Below are positions 23,247 through 30,511 of a stretch of DNA of 64,000 nt, in pieces. Made by a program: the position numbers and the translations under genes. This DNA comes from Streptomyces sp. NBC_01498 (GTDB lineage Bacteria; Actinomycetota; Actinomycetes; Streptomycetales; Streptomycetaceae). Positions within the stretch are counted from its first letter, which is position 1, and each line of letters begins with the position of its first letter. Location of the stretch: assembly GCF_036327775.1 (NCBI RefSeq), contig NZ_CP109598.1, positions 1,240,001 through 1,304,000 on the forward strand, read 5' to 3'. Under the pieces are notes generated by a model that did not search any database, was not told the origin of the DNA, and saw only the letters and a list, made by a program, of their open reading frames with translations.

Positions 23247-23506
23247 GCCGCCACCTGCTCGCGCTGGTAGCGGACGCTGGTGGGCTGCCGGACACCGTCT
23301 TCGGCATCGAACTGTCCGGCCACGTCCGGCTCGCCGTCGGCGATGCCGTCGTAGTCGAGGGTCCACAGGACTCGGCGGAGCTCGGACCTGAGCGTCTCGT
23401 GCGAGCTGATGACCGCGAGCCGGTCGTCCAGGTCGACGTGCTCGGCTGCGGTCGCCGCAGTACGGGCGTGGGATATGGCGTCGGCGAGCAGCGGGGAGGC
23501 AGTCAC
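23243..23506 (-). CDS. Hypothetical small protein (87 aa)
   Basis: GTG at 23506 overlaps the upstream stop (GTGA). Acidic, with SELRRVLWTLDYDGIADGEP. No motif recognised. Confidence 0.5.
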   Translation of the reverse strand: MTASPLLADAISHARTAATAAEHVDLDDRLAVISSHETLRSELRRVLWTLDYDGIADGEPDVAGQFDAEDGVRQPTSVRYQREQVAA

Positions 23507-24084
23507 GCTGCCACCGTCTGACGGGCGTTGTAGACGGGCGTCGCGGTGTACTCGCGGCTGTACCGGCAGCGGAGGCTCGGCGCCCGCGTCTCACGCCACC
23601 GGATCGGACCGTGGCACTTCCGCAGCGGGTTGTGGAACCACTCGCGGCTCATGGCCAACTTGCCGCAGCCAGGGCACTGGACCATCGGGCCGAACGGGCT
23701 GGTGCCGAGGTTGTCGCGGCGCTGCCAGCTTTCGAGGCGGCGGACCTCGAAGCTGCCGTCGATCGCGTGCTCACCGTCAAGGTCGGGGTACTCGTCGCCG
23801 TAGTTGGCGAGAGCTTCGTCCTCGGTCGCGCCCGGGGCCCTGACCACGTAGACGGTCGTGACCTCGACGACGATCGGCCACTGGACCTCGTCCAGACCCC
23901 AGATGCCGCGCTTGTGGGCGGCGGCGGCGATCAGGTTGGTGATGTCCGGGTCCGGCTCGGTCAGCTCCGGGCGCGGGAACTTCTCGCCCAGGTAGTCGTG
24001 GTCCCCGGAGTGTCCGAGCTTCAACTGGCAGTCGCGGGAGGAGAACTCCTCGCCGTCCCTGTACAGCGGTTCGTCGCAGGTCAT
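23503..24084 (-). CDS. Hypothetical phage protein with zinc-like Cys/His cluster (193 aa)
   Basis: The N-terminus CDEPLYRDGEEFSSRDCQLK with LGHSGDHDYLG gives a Cys/His pattern. The centre (PIVVEVTTVYVVRAPGATED) is beta-like. The C-terminal QCPGCGKLAMSREWFHN provides a CxxC. Function unknown. ATG at 24084. Confidence 0.6.
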   Translation of the reverse strand: MTCDEPLYRDGEEFSSRDCQLKLGHSGDHDYLGEKFPRPELTEPDPDITNLIAAAAHKRGIWGLDEVQWPIVVEVTTVYVVRAPGATEDEALANYGDEYPDLDGEHAIDGSFEVRRLESWQRRDNLGTSPFGPMVQCPGCGKLAMSREWFHNPLRKCHGPIRWRETRAPSLRCRYSREYTATPVYNARQTVAA

Positions 24085-24254
24085 GACGTGCTCCTGGCGG
24101 TGTAGTTGGCGGCGAGTTGGGCGAAGTGGGTGTCGGCGTCCGTGTCGAGTGCGCGACGGTCCGGGTCGTCCAGCGGCAGGGATTCACGGATACGGGCCAG
24201 GTCAGCGAGGACGGTGTCCAGCGGCACATCCAGACGCTCGATCGGGGCGGTCAT
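24081..24254 (-). CDS. Small helical protein (57 aa)
   Basis: ATG at 24254 overlaps the upstream stop (ATGA). The sequence contains LDTVLADLARIRESLPLDDP. The start lies in a repeated junction sequence also found at 24469 and 24609. Confidence 0.5.
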   Translation of the reverse strand: MTAPIERLDVPLDTVLADLARIRESLPLDDPDRRALDTDADTHFAQLAANYTARSTS

Positions 24255-24472
24255 CGGTCGCCGCCCGTCGTGACGTCGATGTGGGTGAGGCTGATGCACG
24301 CGCCGTGCCCGTCGACCCAGACGACGTCGGTGTGACCGCCGAGGACCGAGGCGCGACTACGGGTGCGGGTGACGATGCGCTCGCCGCTGGGGTCGACCTC
24401 CGGACGGAAGCCGGGGTAGGCCACGACCGGCGTGCCCACCGGGTACAGGGAGTTGAACTCGTCGGCGTTCAT
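24251..24472 (-). CDS. Small hypothetical protein, KOW/SH3-like pattern (73 aa)
   Basis: MNADEFNSLYPVGTPVVAYP opens a small beta-rich protein of a type common in Streptomyces phages. The C-terminus ends TTGGDR, like the GGNR and GGDR ends of its neighbours. ATG at 24472 overlaps the upstream stop. Confidence 0.6.
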   Translation of the reverse strand: MNADEFNSLYPVGTPVVAYPGFRPEVDPSGERIVTRTRSRASVLGGHTDVVWVDGHGACISLTHIDVTTGGDR

Positions 24473-24612
24473 CGGTTGCCGCCCTTCGGCTTCACGGCGG
24501 CGAGGCCACGGCGTGTGGCCTTCCGCCGGGACGCGGCCGACGAACGGCGCGGGCGACCGGTCGGGTTCAGGCCCACCAAGTCAGGGCGGGTGCTGGGCTG
24601 CGAGGCGTTCAT
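24469..24612 (-). CDS. Small basic protein (47 aa)
   Basis: A short gene with both ends in ATGA overlaps. MNASQPSTRPDLVGLNPTGR is followed by a strongly basic region (RRSSAASRRKATRRG) and KPKGGNR. It is probably a nucleic-acid-associated peptide. It is easily missed because of its length. Confidence 0.5.
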   Translation of the reverse strand: MNASQPSTRPDLVGLNPTGRPRRSSAASRRKATRRGLAAVKPKGGNR

Positions 24613-25100
24613 CGGTCGCCGCCGATCGGGGTGCCGTCGGTGCGCTGCTCGTCAGCGGGGGCGGGATCGCCCAGGCGCCGGAGAGCGTCACAGACCTGGT
24701 CGGCCCGCAGCCATGTGGCGTCCATGGATTTGGCCTTGCGCTCGATCTTGTCGGCGGCCTCGTTCAGCACCTCGGCGCGGGTCGGGCGGGCTGCCAGCTC
24801 GGCGCGGACCCGGTCCAGCTCGGCCAGCAGTTCCGGGACCGAGCGCCGAGCACTCGCTACGAACTGAACGTCGGCCTCCGATGCGGCATCCGCGACTAGC
24901 AGCGGAAGCGCTCGAACCTCGCCGCCGTTGCCTTCACGCTCGACGTAGATGAGCGGTCGACCGTTCTCCGCGTCAGCCACCAGCCAAGGGCCAGCCGTAA
25001 CCTCGTCCAGCCGACGGGAGCGGATCTCCTGCTCGCGTTCCGGCGTCAGGGCGGTGGGGTTGGTGTCATCCGGGGTGGCGGATGGGATGATGTTGGGCAT
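24609..25100 (-). CDS. Hypothetical phage protein (163 aa)
   Basis: ATG at 25100 with AAAGG upstream. An early segment (REQEIRSRRLDEVTAGPWLV) and a central ADVQFVASARRSVPELLAEL match a common actinophage family with a WxxxD-like start and a helical C-terminus. Function unknown. It opens the long overlapping block 22054-25100. Confidence 0.6.
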   Translation of the reverse strand: MPNIIPSATPDDTNPTALTPEREQEIRSRRLDEVTAGPWLVADAENGRPLIYVEREGNGGEVRALPLLVADAASEADVQFVASARRSVPELLAELDRVRAELAARPTRAEVLNEAADKIERKAKSMDATWLRADQVCDALRRLGDPAPADEQRTDGTPIGGDR

Positions 25101-25142
25101 GGGTTCTGCCTTTCGTCTTCGCGGGTGGAGGTGGGACTCGTA

Positions 25143-25180
25143 GGCCCCTGCTGCCGGTCTCGACACCGGCGGTTGGGGCC
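25143..25180. terminator. Two-part hairpin after the excisionase-like gene
   Basis: GGCCCC...GCCGGT pairs with ACCGGC...GGGGCC around a short loop, between the excisionase-like gene (stop 25191) and the next gene start (25100). Confidence 0.5.
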
Positions 25181-25190
25181 GTTTGCCGCT

Positions 25191-25508
25191 CTAGGCGGCG
25201 TCGGAGAGCTGCGCGATTGCCTGCGGCTTGCGGGCGGCGGGGCGACTCCTGCGCCGGGTCCCGGTCCGGTAGTGGGGCTGGTCGCTGTGACGCTTGGCGA
25301 TCTCGGCAAGGTCGGAGTCCGAGAATTTGAGCTGTCCGGCCATGCGGTGCTTGGGGAACCCGTGACGGTTGACTCCGTCGCGGAGCCACTTCTCACCCTT
25401 CTTGCTGGCGTCGTCCTTGTCTCGGAGGCCGAGGCGGATCGCGGCCTCCGAGACGCTGTAGAAGTTCTCAAGGACCGGCTTCGGCTTCGGCTTCGTGGGG
25501 GCGGCCAT
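25191..25508 (-). CDS. Excisionase-like / MerR-type HTH protein (105 aa)
   Basis: YSVSEAAIRLGLRD...KWLRDGVNRHGFPKHRM...FSDSDLAEIAKRH has the HTH-plus-wing layout of recombination directionality factors and MerR-like phage proteins. The C-terminus is basic (TGTRRRSRPAARKPQA). ATG at 25508 has AGGAAGGAG upstream. The gene overlaps the end of the XRE gene by about 40 nt. Its position just inside the control region fits an Xis, though direct proof is lacking. Confidence 0.65.
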   Translation of the reverse strand: MAAPTKPKPKPVLENFYSVSEAAIRLGLRDKDDASKKGEKWLRDGVNRHGFPKHRMAGQLKFSDSDLAEIAKRHSDQPHYRTGTRRRSRPAARKPQAIAQLSDAA

Positions 25509-25764
25509 GGTTCTCCTTCCTGTGCTGGTCCTCGTCTGGGGCGAGGAGCCGGCGGTCGTCTTGGGGGATCTGGAGTGCGGTGCGTAGCGCCGTGTACGTG
25601 GGGCGCCTCATGTGCCGCCTCTCCCCCGTTTCGATCTGGGAGAGGTACGGCCTCGTTATCTGGGTCCTGGCGGCGCACTCGGCTTGGCTCATGCCGAGTT
25701 CCATGCGGCGGGTGCGGATTTCCGCCCCGTCCACCTGGTAGGTGGTGGCTGGGGGTTGTTCCAT
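25468..25764 (-). CDS. XRE-family HTH regulator (Cro-like, first gene of the leftward operon)
   Basis: AEIRTRRMELGMSQAECAAR and TQITRPYLSQIETGERR form a textbook XRE HTH. The gene is divergent from the repressor-like gene at 25939 across a 174-bp operator region, the classical lambda cI/cro layout. There is no Shine-Dalgarno; TAGGTT (25771-25776 on the minus strand) ends 6 nt before the ATG, suggesting a leaderless transcript. Confidence 0.8.
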   Translation of the reverse strand: MEQPPATTYQVDGAEIRTRRMELGMSQAECAARTQITRPYLSQIETGERRHMRRPTYTALRTALQIPQDDRRLLAPDEDQHRKENHGRPHEAEAEAGP

Positions 25765-25938
25765 GCGCAGAACCTAGTGGTTGCGCATATAGGTTTCTAG
25801 AGGTACCGATGAGTAACCTCTATTCATCTCTATCAAACTACAGAGACCTCTAGGCGAACCTATGGCCAAAGGTCACGTTCGGGCCATGGCGTGAGACGGC
25901 TCTAGCGGTAGCTATAGGTAGCTGGGATACTCCCCGGT
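25765..25938. promoter_or_regulatory. Divergent immunity/operator region
   Basis: Half-sites: TAGAGGT at 25798-25804 and ACCTCTA at 25816-25822 form one dyad (11-bp spacer). ACCTCTA recurs at 25846-25852. Flanking ATAGGTT (25789) and AACCTAT (25857) make a larger imperfect inverted repeat, 25789-25804 against 25846-25863. The AACCTA at 25771 and ATAGGT near 25914 are single-copy relatives. The likely bound proteins are the two flanking XRE proteins. Confidence 0.6.
25926..25931 (+). promoter_or_regulatory. Putative -10 hexamer of a leaderless promoter (repressor gene)
   Basis: GATACT ends 7 nt before the ATG at 25939, with no ribosome binding site between. Confidence 0.45.
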
Positions 25939-26388
25939 ATGGCCGCCCCCACGGATCACGACTCACACCGGCGCCGCATCCTTGGCGAGCTGGTCAAGCA
26001 GCAGCGCCGCGCCCTCGGGTACAGCAGCAAAGAGAAAGCGGCCGAGGCAGTCGGCTTGTCCCACGTCCCGTACCGGAACGTGGAGAACGGGCTGGCCGTC
26101 AGCGACCTCACCTACACCAAGGTGGAACTTGCCTTCGGCCTACTCCCCGGCTCATGCCGGGCGTTCCTTGACGGCGCCGACAGCATCAAACTGACCGACG
26201 GCGGCGAACTCATCCCCGGCGCCCGCAGCTGGCCGTCGCTCGCCGACATCGATGCCCGCGCCAGGGAAGCGATCCAGGCCGCAGTCGAAGTCACCGCCCC
26301 CGACCTCTCCGTCGGGCAGGCGAAGGAGCTCGCCCTCAAGGCACTTGAGGAGCTCCGCAAGCGAGACCTACTACCAAAGCCTGAGTGA
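25939..26388 (+). CDS. XRE-family repressor-like protein (149 aa)
   Basis: The N-terminal ~60 residues (RRRILGELVKQQRRALGYSS, then KEKAAEAVGLSHVPYRNVEN) form an XRE-type HTH. A C-terminal helical part (ARAREAIQAAVEVTAPDLSV) may mediate dimerisation. No autoprotease (LexA/S24) domain is seen, so induction would not be by RecA-type self-cleavage. Position and orientation make it the best prophage repressor candidate. Confidence 0.72.
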   Translation: MAAPTDHDSHRRRILGELVKQQRRALGYSSKEKAAEAVGLSHVPYRNVENGLAVSDLTYTKVELAFGLLPGSCRAFLDGADSIKLTDGGELIPGARSWPSLADIDARAREAIQAAVEVTAPDLSVGQAKELALKALEELRKRDLLPKPE

Positions 26389-26540
26389 TTCGCACCCGAT
26401 TCAGTACAACCATTCGTGTGTGACGCGATTGTGACGGTGCGTCTGGAAACAAACCCTGTGAGACGGGTGCCCTCCGTGTGCCCAACGTGGCACCCTGCAT
26501 CTACCTGGAGGGGTTCTCCGCGAGTGAACAGGGGGGACCT

Positions 26541-26738
26541 ATGAACACAGTCATCAACGTCGACCTCGGACCGGGCCACATAGCCAGCGTGTTCAAGATC
26601 GGCGATGGGATGGTGTGCGTCCTGACCCCGGAAGCGGTCGCTGACAGCGCAGTCCAGAAGCGCATCAGACGACTGCTCAAGGGACAAGGACTCGACTGCC
26701 GATCTTGCTGCGGGTGCCCGGTGGGCACGGCAGAGTAG
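26541..26738 (+). CDS. Small hypothetical protein with C-terminal Cys cluster (65 aa)
   Basis: ATG at 26541 is preferred over an upstream in-frame start because GGGGGG lies about 5 nt before it. The sequence ends GLDCRSCCGCPVGTAE. It lies between repressor and integrase on the plus strand and is probably co-transcribed with the integrase. The 150 bp before it holds no other visible gene. Confidence 0.5.
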   Translation: MNTVINVDLGPGHIASVFKIGDGMVCVLTPEAVADSAVQKRIRRLLKGQGLDCRSCCGCPVGTAE

Positions 26739-26812
26739 ACGCAGTCACGCGGAGACTGGCGGTCAGGGGTGCCCGCCGGTAATCCGCTCTCAACTCACCA
26801 GGGAGTACACGC

Positions 26813-28153
26813 ATGCCGTGGGTCGAGTGGCGGGGAAACAGCTGCCGGGTCCGGTGGGAGACCGGCAAACTGCACCCCGAGACCGGCAAGAAGCTCTTCG
26901 ACTCGAAGTCCAGCACCAAGTGGACCGAGACGGAGGCATACGACTACGGCCTCGACCGCGAGTCGGACGTCCGCAACGACCGGTACATCAGCCGGCGCGA
27001 CGGATCCGTCCTCATGGAGGACCTCTGCCCGGCGTGGCTGGCGCTACAAGACCTGGCCTACGACTCAATCCGCGCGTACCGAACTGTCATTACCGCCCAG
27101 ATCATCCCCTACTGGGGCGACAGGGCCGTTGGCGACATCAGTGTTCCTGAGTACGACGCCTGGGCCAACCAGGTCAGAGCGAAGTGGTCACGAAACTACG
27201 CGCAGAGCATCCTGATGGTCTTCGGCCTGATCATGAACTACGCAGTTGAGTGCGAGATGCGGAAGTCGTCCCCCGTCATCAAGCGCACCCGCCGGGGGCG
27301 ATTCGTCAAGAAGGCCCGACCGCGAAAGCGCCCACTCGACATGGCTGTCGTGCACCAGCTGGCCATGAATGCCCATACCGTGTGGGGCTTCCCCGGGTAC
27401 GTGTTCTTTCTGACCGTCCCGTTCACGGGACTGCGACGCTCGGAAATGTTCGGGCTGCGAAGGGAGTTCGCTTCCCCCACCTGGCCGGCATCCGATCCCA
27501 GAGCGGACCCCGAGGAGACTGAGCGGTACGACGACGACATGGAACGCTACGGCCAGGGCGAGGGGCTCATGCCTGCCCTGCGGGTTGAGTATCAGCACAA
27601 GTGGATGCACGGCCGCCCCACACTGACTGCACCGAAGTACGAGTCGAGTCGCACATTGGTGCTCCCCCCATTTCTTTCACGACTTCACGAGCAGCTGCTT
27701 GCGTCGCACACTTCCGAGTGGATGTTCCCGGCAATCGGCGGGGGCCCCCTGATTCGATCGAACTGGTCGATCAGCTACTACGGGCCCATCACTCTCGGGG
27801 CGGAGGAGAGAGTTGGCAAGCGCGCCCGGTCCAAGATCCCGCCCGTTGAGGCGTGGCGGGTCCGGCAGCCCGACGGCGAGTGGGGCCCCAAGCGCATGCA
27901 CCTGCTGAGGCACGGCCACAAGGAATGGCTCGACGAGGACGAGAAGCATTCGCGGGTGGCGGTTGAGGCGCGCATGGGACATGAAGTTGCCGGCGTGGAG
28001 GGGCTGTACGGAAACGTGACGCCTACGATGGAACGGCGCATCATGGCGGCACTTGAGGAACGGTGGGCAGCGTTCGCGGCGGCTCAAGGACCCGGTTGGG
28101 CGCCACCCGCTCCCATCCCCCTCCCAGTGGATCAAGAGGACATTGCTGGGTAG
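26813..28153 (+). CDS. int: Tyrosine site-specific integrase
   Basis: At 446 aa, the catalytic residues are visible: Arg208 in TGLRRSEMFGL, the HxxR box at 363-366 with a following His (HLLRHGH), His390 in RMGHE and the nucleophile Tyr399 in GLYGNVT. The N-terminal half contains a SAM-like DNA-binding segment (LAYDSIRAYRTVITAQIIPY). It is typical of actinophage integrases. AGGGAG precedes the ATG. The stop is about 30 bp from a chromosomal gene fragment, as expected for an integrase next to the attachment site. Confidence 0.93.
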   Translation: MPWVEWRGNSCRVRWETGKLHPETGKKLFDSKSSTKWTETEAYDYGLDRESDVRNDRYISRRDGSVLMEDLCPAWLALQDLAYDSIRAYRTVITAQIIPYWGDRAVGDISVPEYDAWANQVRAKWSRNYAQSILMVFGLIMNYAVECEMRKSSPVIKRTRRGRFVKKARPRKRPLDMAVVHQLAMNAHTVWGFPGYVFFLTVPFTGLRRSEMFGLRREFASPTWPASDPRADPEETERYDDDMERYGQGEGLMPALRVEYQHKWMHGRPTLTAPKYESSRTLVLPPFLSRLHEQLLASHTSEWMFPAIGGGPLIRSNWSISYYGPITLGAEERVGKRARSKIPPVEAWRVRQPDGEWGPKRMHLLRHGHKEWLDEDEKHSRVAVEARMGHEVAGVEGLYGNVTPTMERRIMAALEERWAAFAAAQGPGWAPPAPIPLPVDQEDIAG

Positions 28154-28190
28154 CTGGTCAGCGTGGGGTTAGGTGGAGGCACTTCGACAT
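28154..28190. other. Right prophage junction (attR) region
   Basis: Homology to the transporter gene starts at about 28183 (FDINQVSIS), directly after the integrase stop. The crossover must lie here or just inside the fragment. The left copy is outside the window, so the core cannot be defined. Confidence 0.55.
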
Positions 28191-28704
28191 CAACCAGGTC
28201 TCCATCAGCGAGTCGCGCAAGAAGGCCGTCGCCTTCTCCTCCGGCTACTACGACGTACGTCAGGCCGTCGTCGCCCTCAAGTCCTCCGAGGCGGCGCGGG
28301 CGACGAGCGTGGCGGACCTCAAGAACGTGAAGCTCGGCGCCCAGGTGGGCACCACCAGCCTCGACTTCATCAACGATCTCGTGAAGCCCGCCCGGCCGGC
28401 CGCCGTCTATCAGAAGAACGACTTCGCCAAGTCCGCGCTCAAGAGCGGCCAGGTGGACGCCATCGTCGTGGACCTGCCCACCGCCTTCTACATCACCGGC
28501 GCCGAGGTGCCGGAGGCGAAGGTCGTCGGACAGTTCCCCAACTCCTCGGCCACGCCGGAGCAGTTCGGGCTGGTACTCGACCGGGACAGCGCGCTCACCT
28601 CGTGTGTGAGCGGTGCCGTGGACGCCCTCCGGAAGGACGGCACGCTCGCCGCCCTGGAGAAGAAGTGGCTCTCCGAGGCCGTCGACGCGCCGGTACTCAA
28701 GTGA
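28183..28704 (+). pseudogene. 3' fragment of an ABC transporter substrate-binding protein gene, split by the prophage
   Basis: The frame encodes FDINQVSISESRKKAVAFSS, then YYDVRQAVVALKS and LKNVKLGAQVGTTSLDFIND, the C-terminal ~174 residues of a family-3 (polar amino acid) solute-binding protein. The signal peptide, lipobox and first lobe are missing, and no start codon with binding site is in frame. The end overlaps the permease GTG (GTGA). The gene was functional before phage insertion, judging by the intact remainder. Confidence 0.85.
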
Positions 28705-29615
28705 CCTCGTACACGCCGCCCACACGCGACAGGGAGCCGGTGACGGGGACGGAGGCGACGGCGAAGGGCGGGTACGTCCCGTCGGAGCGCCGTATCGCCC
28801 GCGAACGCCACCGGCGCGCCCGCGCCCGGCGCGCCACGGCCGTCGCCGCCCTCAGCACCCTGGTGACCGGCGTGGTGCTGTTCGTCCTGATCACCAACTC
28901 CCCCGGCTGGGACCGCACCAGGGAGACCTTCTTCAGCGCCCACTACGCGCGCGTGGCGCTCCCGCAGGTCCTGGAGGGCCTGTGGCTCAATCTGCGGCTG
29001 CTGGCGGTGTGCGGCGCGGCCGTGCTGGCTCTCGGCCTGCTGCTCGCCGTGGCGCGCACCCTGCGCGGGCCGGTGTTCTTCCCCGTGCGGGCGCTGGCCG
29101 CCGCGTACACGGACTTCTTCCGCGGACTGCCGCTGATCATCTGCCTGTTGCTGGTGGTCTTCGGTGTGCCCGCGCTGCGCCTCCAGGGGGTCACCAACGA
29201 TCCCGTGCTGCTGGCGGGAACCGCGCTCGTGCTGACGTACTCGGCGTACGTCGCGGAGGTCTTCCGGGCGGGCATCGAGTCCGTCCATCCCTCGCAGCGC
29301 GCCGCGGCGCGCTCCCTGGGGCTCAGCGGTGGCCAGGCGCTGCGCTTCGTCGTGCTCCCGCAGGCCGTGCGGCGGGTGGTCCCGCCGCTCCTCAACGACC
29401 TGGTGTCGCTCCAGAAGGACACCGGTCTCGTGTCGATCGCCGGCGCCGTCGACGCGGTGTACGCGGCGCAGATCATCGCCGGCAAGGACTTCAACTACAC
29501 GCCGTACGTCGTGGCGGGGCTGGTCTTCGTCGCGCTGACCATCCCGATGACACGGCTCACCGACTGGGTGACGGCCCGGATGGACCGGCGGCGGGCCCAG
29601 GGAGGGATCGTATGA
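28701..29615 (+). CDS. Polar amino-acid ABC transporter permease (HisM/GlnP family)
   Basis: GTG at 28701 overlaps the substrate-binding stop. After a basic N-terminus there are about five membrane segments and the EAA loop (YVAEVFRAGIESVHPSQRAA, then ARSLGLSGGQALRFVVLPQA), which contacts the ATPase. LNLRLLAVCGAAVLALGLLL and FFRGLPLIICLLLVVF are characteristic. It forms the membrane part of a His/Gln/Glu-type importer with the next gene. Confidence 0.9.
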   Translation: MTSYTPPTRDREPVTGTEATAKGGYVPSERRIARERHRRARARRATAVAALSTLVTGVVLFVLITNSPGWDRTRETFFSAHYARVALPQVLEGLWLNLRLLAVCGAAVLALGLLLAVARTLRGPVFFPVRALAAAYTDFFRGLPLIICLLLVVFGVPALRLQGVTNDPVLLAGTALVLTYSAYVAEVFRAGIESVHPSQRAAARSLGLSGGQALRFVVLPQAVRRVVPPLLNDLVSLQKDTGLVSIAGAVDAVYAAQIIAGKDFNYTPYVVAGLVFVALTIPMTRLTDWVTARMDRRRAQGGIV

Positions 29616-30451
29616 GTACGGCGAAGGACACGGCGCCCGCTACGGAGGAGACGCCGGGCGCGGTCGCAAAAGCCGGAGCAGGGGCCGTAGCAGGGGCCGG
29701 GGACGGGGCTCCGGTGCTGCGGATGGAGGCCGTCCGCAAGTCGTTCGGGGCGTCGCTGGTGCTGCGTGACGTGGATCTGGCGGTCGCCCCGCACACGGTG
29801 ACCGCGCTGATCGGCGCCTCGGGGTCCGGGAAGTCGACCCTGCTGCGCTGCGTGAACCTCCTTGAGGAGGTGGACGACGGGGCCATCTGGCTCGACGGCG
29901 AGGAGATCACCGACCCGGGGACCGACACGAACGCGGTACGCCGCCGGATCGGTGTGGTGTTCCAGGCGTACAACCTCTTCCCGCACCTCACCGTCCTCCA
30001 GAACATCACCCTCGCCCCCCGGCGCGTCCACGGCCTCTCCCGCCCGGAGGCCGAGGAGCGCGCCCGTGAACTGCTGGAACGGCTCGGGCTCGCGGCGAAG
30101 GCCGACGAGTACCCGGACCGGCTCAGCGGCGGGCAGCAGCAGCGGGCGGCGATCGTACGGGCGCTGGCGGTACGCCCCCGGCTGCTGCTCCTGGACGAGA
30201 TCACCGCCGCGCTGGACCCGGAGCTGGTGGGCGAGGTGCTCGGTCTCGTGCGCGAGGTGAAGGACGAGGGCATGACGATGGTCATCGCCACCCACGAGAT
30301 GGCCTTCGCCCGGGAGGTCGCCGACCAGGTCTGCTTCCTGGACGCCGGGGTGATGCTGGAACGCGGCACGCCGGACGAGGTCTTCGGCGCTCCCCGGGAG
30401 GAGCGCACCCGGAGGTTCCTGCGGCGGATCGTGGAGGCGGGGCGGCTGTAG
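29612..30451 (+). CDS. Amino-acid ABC transporter ATP-binding protein (GlnQ-like)
   Basis: Walker A GASGSGKST, Q-loop VVFQAYNLFPH, signature LSGGQQQR, Walker B LLLLDEITAALDP and the H-loop IATHEMAFAREV are all intact. ATG at 29612 overlaps the permease stop (ATGA). The Ala/Gly-rich first ~30 residues are an unusual extension. It energises import with the permease; the substrate-binding partner is broken by the prophage. Confidence 0.93.
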   Translation: MSTAKDTAPATEETPGAVAKAGAGAVAGAGDGAPVLRMEAVRKSFGASLVLRDVDLAVAPHTVTALIGASGSGKSTLLRCVNLLEEVDDGAIWLDGEEITDPGTDTNAVRRRIGVVFQAYNLFPHLTVLQNITLAPRRVHGLSRPEAEERARELLERLGLAAKADEYPDRLSGGQQQRAAIVRALAVRPRLLLLDEITAALDPELVGEVLGLVREVKDEGMTMVIATHEMAFAREVADQVCFLDAGVMLERGTPDEVFGAPREERTRRFLRRIVEAGRL

Positions 30452-30511
30452 GCCGTCACGGGGAAGGTCCCGCAGGGCGGGGGAACGGCCCTCCCCCTCG
30501 GTCCTCCCCCG

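Noticed and set aside
25143..25180. tRNA-like fold after the excisionase-like gene
   Set aside because: Only two nested stems; no anticodon arm, T-loop or acceptor end. Treated as a terminator.
1..28170. CRISPR array or tRNA attachment site in the prophage
   Set aside because: No regularly spaced identical repeats with unique spacers, and no tRNA gene seen. The insertion is inside a protein gene.
28063..28704. The substrate-binding fragment as an intact gene starting within the integrase 3' end
   Set aside because: The in-frame upstream part overlaps the integrase and shows no signal peptide or first lobe. It is a truncated remnant.
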